From Winogradskyella vidalii (GTDB taxonomy: Bacteria > Bacteroidota > Bacteroidia > Flavobacteriales > Flavobacteriaceae), in the NCBI RefSeq assembly GCF_013403955.1, contig NZ_JABFDG010000006.1:1-64000 (forward strand): DNA of 64,000 bases, read 5' to 3'. Shown here piece by piece: positions 51,988 through 62,100 of the stretch. The translations under genes and the position numbers were made by a program. Positions within the stretch are counted from its first letter, which is position 1; each line of letters starts with the position of its first letter. A model generated the notes under the pieces. That model had not been told where the DNA came from and did not search any database. It saw only the letters and a list, made by a program, of their open reading frames with translations.

Positions 51988-54900
51988 TTAATTAATAACT
52001 AGTTTTTGAATACGCCGTTCTCCTGACACAGAATTTAATTCAACGATATAAATTCCTGTATTCAAATGGCTAACAGCTATGGTTTGCTGTGTAGTGTTCA
52101 CTTCTAAATTTTGAGTTAAAATTACACGACCATGAATATCGTAGAGTTTAAATAAGGTTTCTTGGTTTAATTGCCCTGTAATCTCAATAGTTTTATCATT
52201 TTGATTTGTAGTAATCTTTAAGGTATTAAAATCTTGATTGGAGACATTAAGGGTTTCATTTTCGAATCTAAGATAGAAGCGACCATCACCTGAAATAGAA
52301 TTTAAAGCTGTAAACGAATAGTCGTTTTCGTTTAGTAAAGTAAAAGTGTTTGTAATATTGTCTTCTAAATAAACTTTAGTTGTTATTGGCAATGTAAATT
52401 CCGAAAGACTCACAGTGATAACTTGTCCCTGTTCTGCATTAATCCCTAAAGGAACAATTGTGCTAACTAAGTCGTCTGTACCAAGAGCTTGAATGGCAAT
52501 AGGGTCACCTAAGTTATCATTTACTAAATAAGAATTAATACAAAATTCAGTTGAATTTCCGCCAAACATAGCTGCATCATAACCAGCATCTAAACCTAAA
52601 CTCGCATTTTCATTAAAATGAATTGCAGTATCATAACTTTCTGAATCCTGATTAGTAATCTGAAGTTTAATATAGCCTTCATTGTCGTTAGTACTAGAAT
52701 TTCTACCGACTATAAAATCATCACTAGTACCATAAGTTCTTATATCTGATAGAAATTCTATAGTACCACCACCAGATTTAGATTTAATAAAGAAACCTTG
52801 ACCAGGAGCGATTAATTCACTTGTGTTTAAACTGTTGTATATAGTCCATTTGTTGGTTGCATTATTATTGTAGCCATAGATAGCTTGATAAGCACCATTA
52901 CTATTTAATTGGTCTTTGTTCTCTTCAAAAAATTCAGAGAAATCTATATAAGACGGGTAGGGGTTCCCTATTAAATTCCAACCTCTAAAAGAAGAGCCTG
53001 CTGTCTCTGTTATAGGAATTGATACATCACCTGTTTCTACTTGTCCAGTAAAAGTAAAAGTTGTACCACTAACACCATCTTCTATACTATCTCTTGCAGC
53101 TCTAAAACCAATACCATTTTCTATAGTTGTATCACTATCCGTAGTAATTGCATAATTTACATACACACCATTAGGTTCATCAAAGGGCGCAAATGCTTTT
53201 TGATCATTATTATTGGGATTTTCTAATATATTGGGATTATCATTTTCAAAATCTCCAAAGCTTTGTCCTGATAATGGAGCGGAAACTAAATCGTTTCCTG
53301 TAACGCCATTATAGGCATTAATATGGCGTTTATAAACCACATTACCTGTACTTGATCCTTCGACAATTAAACTAGAATATTTAGTAGAAATCGATTCTAA
53401 TTGTATTTTTCCATAATTAGTTAAATCACCATTAACAGTAATACTGCCCCCTTCTTTTATGACAATTACCGCATCGGTATAGACTATTAAATTATCAACT
53501 ACTATTGCTTCATCTGCATCAACTGTGTAAATTCCATTACCTATAAACATATCTTTAGTACCGGTAGTTCCATCAGGTGAAATATTATCTTTCCATGTAT
53601 CATTGCAGTATAATAGGGCATCGTTAGTAAGGTTAGCACCACAAGTATTATCTAAAGGGATATATTGAATTAGCGTCGCCTTAGGTGTCGTAGACTGGTC
53701 GTGTCCTTCTGATCTATTTGAAGTACCTCCTCGACCTCTAAGGTGAATATGTATTACTGAATTACTACCGTCACTATAAAGTTGTACACGCAGTGCATCT
53801 GCAACAAAAGGTTGTTGATCACTGCCTCCCCATTCGTAAATACCGCTATCAATCCATCCACCTTGGCCTTCTTCTAAAATGGTCCATGTATCGTTATGAT
53901 GGTAGCTAATCCGCCACATCGTATTAACCTGCGGTTGATTAGAGTAAGTACCGCCAAAAGTTATATAATTTATATATTTTGCATTGTTCCAATTCACTTG
54001 CCATTTCATGCCTTCATCAACGGTAGGGGTGCCAAGATTATAATTATAAGCAACTCCATACTCATTATAATTAGTGACATTACGATAATTATTTAGTGCA
54101 GGATCATAAAGTATATCTAAAGGCGCACCTCTACCATTGGTTACAGAACCACTTAAAATAGCATCACTAAGTAAACCTAAATTTATACTAGTATCAGGGC
54201 TATTATCAGGGGCACCAGCATTACAATTAGCAGGTGCTGTATAGAGATTATTTACAGTTAACGTACATGCATTCTCTTCTGAGAATGATACTACTACATT
54301 TTGATCCAAACCATTAGAGGCTAAACCAGTTAAAAGCACTGTTTGTGGGCTACCACTAATAGGAAATGCTTGCCCATTCACCATTAAATTTCCACTTTCA
54401 GGTTCGTTGACATAGGTTACCGAAATTTCTTGGGTATAGGTGCCATTTAGCTCGTTGCAAGCCGATTGTGCCCCTGATGTTATACTTTCAAATCTACATG
54501 CGGTACAATTTACAGGTGCTGTAAATAAGTCTTCAATAATTATAGAACAAGATGTTTCATTTGAAAAAGACACCTCAACATCTTTCGATTCGCCATCAGA
54601 AAGCAATCCTGTAAGTGTGACCGTTTGTGGACTAGATGTTACAGCAAAAGCTTGCCCATTGACAATTAAATCGCCATTTGAAGGTGCATTATGATAAGTT
54701 ATAGTAATGTCTTGACTATAAGTCGTATCGATTTCGCTACATGCTGTTTGTCCTCCTGCGGTGACTGACTCAAAATCACATTCCGTTGGGAAAGGTAAAT
54801 ACTGTATAAGTGTTGCTTTAGGGTTGGTGTCAGAATCATCATAACTACTACTATAGGTAGATTCTCCACCACGTCCTCTTAAATGAATACTTACAACATC

Positions 54901-57783
54901 ATTTACGCCGTCACTAAAAGCTTCAAGTTTTATAGCATCAGCTGTTATTGGTGTTTGAAATTTACTCCCCCATTCATAAATTCCTGCATTAATCCAGCCA
55001 CCTTGGCCTTCTTCATGCATTATCCATGTATCATTTAATCGGTAACTTATCTTCCAATTTGTATTAGGTTGAGCTTGATTTGGATAAACACCTCCAAAGG
55101 TTATATAATTGATTTTTTTTGCAATTGGCCATGATACTTGCCATTTAAAAGCATTATTTATATCTATTGGGCCCAAATTGTGATTTAAATCTACACCGTA
55201 TTCATTAAAAGGAGTTTGATGATAATATTCATTAATTCTAGGGTCATATAAAATATCTGTAGGTTCGCCTCTTCCGTCGTTGACTGATCCCTCTACATTT
55301 GCGGAAGGCAATAAAGCCAAATTGATACTTGCATCTGCGGTGTTTATGGTATCGGTAGGTGCTTCTAATTGATCAATCCATAGGCCAATTAAATCTACCG
55401 CATCTTGATCGATAACATTTTTAGATAAGGTTGGCATCATTACCGTAGGGTCTATACTGTTCATTCTATGGTAAAGAATAGACCGTAATGAATCTCCAGG
55501 ATATATGATCTTTTCATCAGCATAGTTACCTAAAGGACTTAATATACCTGCATTTAATATATTGGTGGCTTCGAGGCTATTAAATAAGCGCAAATCAAAA
55601 TTAGCTCTATTTCCTGTTTCTGGTCTATGGCAGTAGGCACAATTTAAATCTAAATAAGATCGTGCTTTTTCATCTAGTGTTGCGTTGGTATCATAAATAG
55701 ACTTAGAGGTAAGAATGTTGGGCGTGTCGGTATCTACAATAGTTTCATCTAATATACCTAAATGACTGAGTGTAACTAGTTGATTAGCTGTAGTGGTAGT
55801 GCCGTTTTCCGTATAATCATAATCTGAGTTTAGATAACGTGCTTTAAGACCAAGCGCTCCTGAAACTACATTGTTATGGCAGGTTTTACAATCGGTATTA
55901 GAAGGAAAATGCCAGGTTTGAGTCCGTGTGCCTCCGCCTTCGGTCGCAATAGTTACAGGCTCATCTAATCCTACTTCTTGCAATACTGCATCCGTTTGCG
56001 CTTCATTCCAATTGTAGGTTAAATAATAAAAATTACCATCACTTCCCATAATAGAAAGTCGGGTTTCGATTTTTTTAGTAATACTTGAATCCGTATCGTC
56101 TACAGGAAGATCAAAGTGTTTAATTAAAACAGAGCCAATAGGGAAAATCCAATCGCCATTTTCAGAATATTCAATTTGTTCTGCATCCGAATTATGAGTC
56201 CCATCATTAGGTATGGCCATCCATCGTCTTTTTAAAGCGCCATCTGACCAAAACGATTCTACTAAATCATAAGGTACAATACCATTGGCAACTTCTAAAG
56301 TTGTCATGTCTGTGAATATATTAGTCGCTGAGAGGGTTTGAGGAAATAAGCTATAATCTGCTGAAGCTGATTTCATTTTATAAATAGGAGTATTGTTTCC
56401 CTCAGGCAGTAAATATATTTCGTTTGCACTATCTTGACCAAAGGATATAATACCACCAGGTGTAAAGTTACCTATTAATTCATAAGCACCTGTCGTTGTA
56501 TTTACAGACCACATTTCATCACCATCACCAAAATCGGCACATATATATTTCCCTATATATTCAGGCATTTCAGTTCCTCTGTAGACAAAACCACCTGTAA
56601 TTGAATTTGCTTCTGTTGCAGGAAAAGCTACTAATGGCGCTTCGTGTGCCATGTTATCTAAAAGTTGAGGAACACAACCGGGTCCTGCGTCATTACCTTC
56701 CCATAAAGGCCATCCAAAATTTTTCCCACCACTATTTAGAACATTGATTTCTTCATTAGAATCTAAGCCCACATCCCCAATATAAAAAGTACCTGTAGTT
56801 GCGTCTTTGGTCATACGGTGTGGATTTCTAAGTCCTACACTATAATACTCTTCAAAATTAGATCCATCAGGACTTAAGAAAGGGTTATCGTTTGGTATCC
56901 AGTATTCTTCACCCGTGATTTCATCTGCAAAACCATCAGTAGGTTTTTTTCTTATCGGTGCGTGACTTTTGGTTGAATCTTTATCTACATCAATTCTAAT
57001 TACACCACCATCGATATCATTTGTAATATCTTGTGCTTTACTCCATGAGGTTTGATCACCGATACTTAAATAAAGAAATCCATCATCACCAAATTCAAGT
57101 CCACCTCCTCGGTGACCCGTACCGTACATTCGGTTTTTCATAATAATAGTACGACTATTTGGGTTAATAGTCATGGCGTTTGAACCTACCTCAAAACGTT
57201 CTAACATTAAAAAATTACCCTCATATTCAAAGTGAGAACAATTTTGAGTTGTAAATTGACCAAAAGGGGGAGAGTTTTCTCCAGCTGCATTCTTTGTTGC
57301 GTAATAAACGTAAATATAATTTTTAGGATTTGTAGCGGCATCAAAATCTGGATGAATGGTTAAACCTAAAAAACCACCATCGGAAACCAAGCCAACGTCT
57401 CCAGACAAATCTAATAATAAATCTTTGACACCCGTTTCTTCGTATTGATCAATATCAAAAGAAAAAATTTGACCATCTAGCTGTCCTATAATAATTTTAT
57501 TACGACTTGGGATTTCGTTAAACGTTATAGGGTAAAAAAAACTTAAACCTGGATAAGCTATTCGATAAGGTTCTGCAGTTGCCGTAGATAATGGTAAAAA
57601 CTTACCATTTAAGTAAGCTCCCATGGGTTGAGCCGTAGTTAGACCTGGCCCATAAAAATAAGGCACCGCACTAAATAGCAAAATAGAGGTGATAATTGCT
57701 AAAGTAATTTTAAATTTTAGCCCTTTAGATTTAAAGTTTAAGACTAAATTATAAAAGTTGTTTTTCGATTTATGTGTACTCAT
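51988..57783 (-). CDS. Large T9SS protein: PQQ-type sugar dehydrogenase, c-type heme motifs, duplicated discoidin-like domains
   Basis: 1931 residues. After a membrane-type leader comes a glucose/sorbosone dehydrogenase domain (about residues 50-470; for example TGHRGGGLEFGDDGFLYLSIGD, YYSVGLRNPHRMTKD). Two CxxCH motifs follow (CKTCH near residue 640, CAYCH near residue 700), as in c-type heme proteins. Two copies of a discoidin-like domain (around residues 820-1000 and 1200-1380), each ending in ATLIQY, are separated by two copies of a Cys-containing strand domain. The C terminus is a type A T9SS sorting domain (TGIYIVELN...RRIQKLVIN). Probably outer-surface enzyme. Confidence 0.9.
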   Translation of the reverse strand: MSTHKSKNNFYNLVLNFKSKGLKFKITLAIITSILLFSAVPYFYGPGLTTAQPMGAYLNGKFLPLSTATAEPYRIAYPGLSFFYPITFNEIPSRNKIIIGQLDGQIFSFDIDQYEETGVKDLLLDLSGDVGLVSDGGFLGLTIHPDFDAATNPKNYIYVYYATKNAAGENSPPFGQFTTQNCSHFEYEGNFLMLERFEVGSNAMTINPNSRTIIMKNRMYGTGHRGGGLEFGDDGFLYLSIGDQTSWSKAQDITNDIDGGVIRIDVDKDSTKSHAPIRKKPTDGFADEITGEEYWIPNDNPFLSPDGSNFEEYYSVGLRNPHRMTKDATTGTFYIGDVGLDSNEEINVLNSGGKNFGWPLWEGNDAGPGCVPQLLDNMAHEAPLVAFPATEANSITGGFVYRGTEMPEYIGKYICADFGDGDEMWSVNTTTGAYELIGNFTPGGIISFGQDSANEIYLLPEGNNTPIYKMKSASADYSLFPQTLSATNIFTDMTTLEVANGIVPYDLVESFWSDGALKRRWMAIPNDGTHNSDAEQIEYSENGDWIFPIGSVLIKHFDLPVDDTDSSITKKIETRLSIMGSDGNFYYLTYNWNEAQTDAVLQEVGLDEPVTIATEGGGTRTQTWHFPSNTDCKTCHNNVVSGALGLKARYLNSDYDYTENGTTTTANQLVTLSHLGILDETIVDTDTPNILTSKSIYDTNATLDEKARSYLDLNCAYCHRPETGNRANFDLRLFNSLEATNILNAGILSPLGNYADEKIIYPGDSLRSILYHRMNSIDPTVMMPTLSKNVIDQDAVDLIGLWIDQLEAPTDTINTADASINLALLPSANVEGSVNDGRGEPTDILYDPRINEYYHQTPFNEYGVDLNHNLGPIDINNAFKWQVSWPIAKKINYITFGGVYPNQAQPNTNWKISYRLNDTWIMHEEGQGGWINAGIYEWGSKFQTPITADAIKLEAFSDGVNDVVSIHLRGRGGESTYSSSYDDSDTNPKATLIQYLPFPTECDFESVTAGGQTACSEIDTTYSQDITITYHNAPSNGDLIVNGQAFAVTSSPQTVTLTGLLSDGESKDVEVSFSNETSCSIIIEDLFTAPVNCTACRFESITSGAQSACNELNGTYTQEISVTYVNEPESGNLMVNGQAFPISGSPQTVLLTGLASNGLDQNVVVSFSEENACTLTVNNLYTAPANCNAGAPDNSPDTSINLGLLSDAILSGSVTNGRGAPLDILYDPALNNYRNVTNYNEYGVAYNYNLGTPTVDEGMKWQVNWNNAKYINYITFGGTYSNQPQVNTMWRISYHHNDTWTILEEGQGGWIDSGIYEWGGSDQQPFVADALRVQLYSDGSNSVIHIHLRGRGGTSNRSEGHDQSTTPKATLIQYIPLDNTCGANLTNDALLYCNDTWKDNISPDGTTGTKDMFIGNGIYTVDADEAIVVDNLIVYTDAVIVIKEGGSITVNGDLTNYGKIQLESISTKYSSLIVEGSSTGNVVYKRHINAYNGVTGNDLVSAPLSGQSFGDFENDNPNILENPNNNDQKAFAPFDEPNGVYVNYAITTDSDTTIENGIGFRAARDSIEDGVSGTTFTFTGQVETGDVSIPITETAGSSFRGWNLIGNPYPSYIDFSEFFEENKDQLNSNGAYQAIYGYNNNATNKWTIYNSLNTSELIAPGQGFFIKSKSGGGTIEFLSDIRTYGTSDDFIVGRNSSTNDNEGYIKLQITNQDSESYDTAIHFNENASLGLDAGYDAAMFGGNSTEFCINSYLVNDNLGDPIAIQALGTDDLVSTIVPLGINAEQGQVITVSLSEFTLPITTKVYLEDNITNTFTLLNENDYSFTALNSISGDGRFYLRFENETLNVSNQDFNTLKITTNQNDKTIEITGQLNQETLFKLYDIHGRVILTQNLEVNTTQQTIAVSHLNTGIYIVELNSVSGERRIQKLVIN

Positions 57784-58099
57784 AGAGCATAATAGGTATT
57801 AATAGCAATTATAAATGTAACATTTTTTGCCATTGGGTAATCTATTATTTCGATAAAAGTTGAAATCTAGAGTTAAGGTGCTCAGTATTTTAACTCTATA
57901 TTCTGGTTGTTGTTTGTATTAGATTGAAAAAATTAAGCCTACAAAGATTCATTAAGTACAATATTTTAAGAAAAAAAGAATCTTTCAAACAATATTATGT
58001 TCTATTAATAATACTAATTACAGCTTTTAAAACGTGTGAAAAAGTGGAATTCCTTATAATAATTACTTAGCTGTAAAAATAAGCAACCTTCTATTTTCT
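57784..58099. other. Intergenic gap upstream of the T9SS dehydrogenase
   Basis: About 316 bases with no gene. It contains inverted pairs GAGTTAA/TTAACTC (about 57873-57899) and AAAGATTC/GAATCTTT (about 57943-57977), either of which might form a hairpin. No clear -7 box is seen. Confidence 0.4.
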
Positions 58100-59083
58100 C
58101 TATCTATAATAACTCTGACTCGTTCCTTTTGTACAGGCACAATTACTAATACCTTGTAAAAAATCTAACCCAATAGTTACCATATGTGTACCAGAGTTAA
58201 AACCAGATAAATCATTCGTGGTAATTTGGTAGGAATAAGCAAAAAAGAATTTATTGAAGGTTATGCCACCCATTGGACCAATATTTAAAGGTTTAAGAAA
58301 CTGATCATTCAAAAAACGATAAGAACCACCTAAAAAATAATAATCCCCTTTACGGTTAAATTTTCGGTATTTAAAACTTATATCTGTAGTTGATCGTTTA
58401 TCACTAGCAAACATTTGATAAAACATTGATGGTTCTAATTCTACATCTTTATTCTGTTTACTCTTAATCACTAATCCTGTATAAATTTGATAATTCAGAA
58501 GTAAGTTAGGTTCAATACCTGTATAGGCATCAAGGTCTTTTTTCATAATATTGTTAGCATTAAAACTGAGGTAAAATGCTTTCCAACGGTATAAAATACC
58601 CGCATCAAAATTATTATTAGATACCGAGCGATCATCAGTAATACTAGGGTCGACTATAGGAATATCATAAGTGGTATTAAAGTTATTAATATCAATTTTA
58701 AAGCTATTAAAGTTGTACGATAAACCAAAAGATAAAAACTGTTTAGACTTATAATCTAAAGTTAAATGATGCGCAAACGAAACTTTAGCGCCTTTTTGTA
58801 TGGTGTTTCCATTTCTATCATTGTACGCAGTTATTCCAACTCCCGAACGATTTCCTAATCTAATATCTGCATAAAGCGACTGGTTATCGGGTGCATTTTT
58901 AATACCAACCCATTGGGTTAATCCATTGGCTCTTATTTTTACATTATCGCCAATACCAGCATAGGTTGGTGAAATTACAAAATTGTTGTCTGCCAAATAT
59001 TGCGTAAAAACGGGTAAGTTTAACTCTTGGCCAAAACTATGAGCAAAGACCAGTAAAAGGATATAGAGAGAGAATTTTTTCAT
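58100..59083 (-). CDS. PorP/SprF family type IX secretion membrane protein
   Basis: 327 residues. Signal peptide ends SFGQ near residue 19; then the PorP/SprF pattern LPVFTQYLADNNFVISPTYAGIGDNVKIR, GVGITAYNDRNG, and a beta-barrel C terminus. These proteins sit in the outer membrane and help their neighbouring SprB-like protein to be exported or anchored by T9SS. Here it follows the very long SprB-like gene by 28 bases on the same strand, the standard pairing. Confidence 0.93.
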   Translation of the reverse strand: MKKFSLYILLLVFAHSFGQELNLPVFTQYLADNNFVISPTYAGIGDNVKIRANGLTQWVGIKNAPDNQSLYADIRLGNRSGVGITAYNDRNGNTIQKGAKVSFAHHLTLDYKSKQFLSFGLSYNFNSFKIDINNFNTTYDIPIVDPSITDDRSVSNNNFDAGILYRWKAFYLSFNANNIMKKDLDAYTGIEPNLLLNYQIYTGLVIKSKQNKDVELEPSMFYQMFASDKRSTTDISFKYRKFNRKGDYYFLGGSYRFLNDQFLKPLNIGPMGGITFNKFFFAYSYQITTNDLSGFNSGTHMVTIGLDFLQGISNCACTKGTSQSYYR

Positions 59084-59111
59084 GATGTTATCTTTTTAAT
59101 GTGCTTAGCTT

Positions 59112-62100
59112 TTATCTATAAAGTGTAAAATGTCCAACAAATTCTTTGTCGTTTTCAGAGTCGTTAGTTTGAACCACAAACCAATAATCTCCCATTGGTA
59201 AATCTTTGTCGTTATACTTACCATCCCAAGCTTCACCAACACGGTATGTAGCTACTTTTCGGCCGTAGCGGTCAAAAATATCGAAGGTTAGGTTTGGATA
59301 GTTATCAGTACAACCTGGTGCCCAAGTATCATACTCGTTATCCCCATTTGGTGTAAACCAATTAGGAATACAGATGTCTTCGAAATCTAATTCTATTTGT
59401 GCTGTTGCATAACAACCACTGCTGTCCATTACGGTAACCGTATACATTCCAGATTCATCAATAATGTAAGACCTTGTGTCGCCATAGGTTTCACCATTAA
59501 GAGTAAATTCGTAATCACCTGTACCACCGGTAGGGTGCGCAATAAATTCGTTGAGGTCACCTTCAGAAAGTGTAAGCATTACAGGTGCCGTCTCTCCAAT
59601 AGTGAAGTAGTCGGTAGTTTGAATACAACCATTGGTATGTCTCACATCTATATAATGATTGGTACCTGTTGGAATGTTGTAAAAGACATTACTCGTTTGG
59701 TATGCACCACCATTTAATGAGTAATCGAATTGCGAAAGATCATCATTTGAGGCATCAACAGTAACCGTTACACTATTTCCTTGCTGATTATCTTCACAAA
59801 TAGATTCGATGATGACTTCTGGTAAGATAGTTACGGATTCTGGGAAAGTGATATTCCATTCCGACTCACAACCTTCGGCATCTCTTACATAAACAATGTG
59901 ATCACCACCTTCTAAATTTGTAAAGTCGAATTCAGTTTGTGTCGCGTGTCCTGTAGTGTAAACGCCTTCGTAATCATCTAGGCTAACACTGTATGGCAAT
60001 GAGCCACCAGAAATATCAATACTAAATTCACCGTTTACATCACCTGCACATACTTCAGGATAAAATGAATCGGGAACAATACTTAATATTACGGGTTGTG
60101 GCTCTGTAATATCGAAGTTAAAAGTGAGGTAACAACCCAATTCATCTTGTACAATGATATCATAGTTTCCAGGGGCTAAATTCTCGAATGTATTGTTATT
60201 GAAAAATTGATTTAGCTGAGGTGAAATGGCATATTTAATAACGCCTGTTCCTCCTGTAGCTGTAATTTCAACACTACCGTTATTACTTCCAGCACAACTC
60301 ACGTTATTAATAGTTAATTCAGCATCAATTGGATCATCTGGTTCAGTAATACTAATAGGTGCCGAGGTTGCAGTACAATCACCACTTTCAACATAAACAA
60401 TATAATCACCTGCTAAAAGTTCTGTAAAATAACCCGGTGTATCTTGAATTGCTGTAATAGGATTGCCTAAATTATCTTGTAAAGTGTACGTGTAATTACC
60501 TAGTCCACCAATAGCCGTAGCCACAATAGAACCATTATTATCTCCAGCACAATTGATGGTTAAGTTAGAGGCTTCTAAAGTCACTTCTAGAGTTGGTAAT
60601 GGATCTACTGTAATTTCGTTAGAAATATTAGTAAGACAACCATTAGCATCTGCTACATAATATGAATATGTTCCATCTGGCACTGTAAAAGTAACATCGT
60701 TAGTAAACGTTCCTATAACAGGAGTCATTGAAGGGTTTTCACTATAGGTGTAAGTACCTGTTCCTCCTGTTGCACTTAAGGTTAATGTTGATTCAGTTAA
60801 ACACGTCTGTGTGCTTGCTCTTACTAAACTAGCTTCAACAGGTGTTGGTTCAGTAATCTCGATATTTACAGAAGTAAATTCACAATCAAATCCGTCAGTA
60901 ATTCTTACAAAATAGGTTCCTGGACCTAAATTTTCAAAGACATTTGAGGTTTGTGGACCAGATACACTTGGAGTTGGTAAAACCGTATTTAAAGTATAGG
61001 TATAGTTTGAACCTTGTCCGCCAGTAACATTGGTAATAGTGATACTTGCATCTTGATCACCAAAACACGATAAAGTAGTTGTACTTGGTGTAAAGGTTGC
61101 AGTGATTGGATCTGGTGTTTCTAGAGTAATTATTTCAGAAACAACACAACCACCAGCATCTCTAACGTTAACGGTATAATTACCCGCTGAAAGTCCTGAA
61201 AAGGTACCGTTAGTTGAATAAGCAATAGTTGCATCACCTGTTAATTCATATTCATAATCACCCCAGCCTCCTGTTGCAATAGCTGAAATTGTTCCTTCGT
61301 TATCGTTACAAGTGACGTTAGAAGTTTCAGATACATTAAGCGTCATTGCATCTAATGGCGATTCAATAATCACATTAGCCGTCGCAGAACAAAACGGAAT
61401 ATCGGTTTCTGTAATGACGACTGAAAAAGTTCCAGCTTCCATACCGGTAACCGTTTGAGGATTGGTTGCTGTATTAGCGTTTACAATTCCTGTTACTGAA
61501 GTTCCAGAGTTATCTATTACTTCATAAGTATATGCTCCTGTGTAATTTGCAATATTAATATCGAATGATCCTGAGTTATCCCCAAAACAAGTCACTTCAT
61601 TTGGCGTGACAGTAAATGTTGGTAATATAGCTTCTGAAACTGTAATAGACACTTCTTCTGTACAAGAGGTTACCGTATCTGTAATCGTAATTGTATACGC
61701 TCCAGAAGGTACACCTGTAAATACCGTTCCGCTTAAACTAATTGAAGCAGGATTTGGTAAAATACTATAGGCATAAGACCCAGAACCACCAGATCCTGTA
61801 ATGGTAATTTCTCCATCATCGTTGTTACATGACGGTAAAGCGGTTACTTCTGGTGTTATAGCTATTGGAGGTACAACATCTATAGACACTGTATTTCCAC
61901 AGCCATTAACATCTTGAATTGCTATGGTTTGAGTTCCTGAGTATAAGTTTGAAAGCGTAAAAGGAAACGTTTGTGTTTGAAAAGCACCTCCATTAATACT
62001 CACCGTGTAAGGTGGTATTCCTGCAGTGTCTAATGTAACATCGATTTCGTATTCCCCTTCATTCACGGTACACTGATTGTTAACATCTGCTGAAATAACA

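Noticed and set aside
59397..59717. 106-codon plus-strand frame
   Set aside because: Antisense to the SprB-like adhesin.
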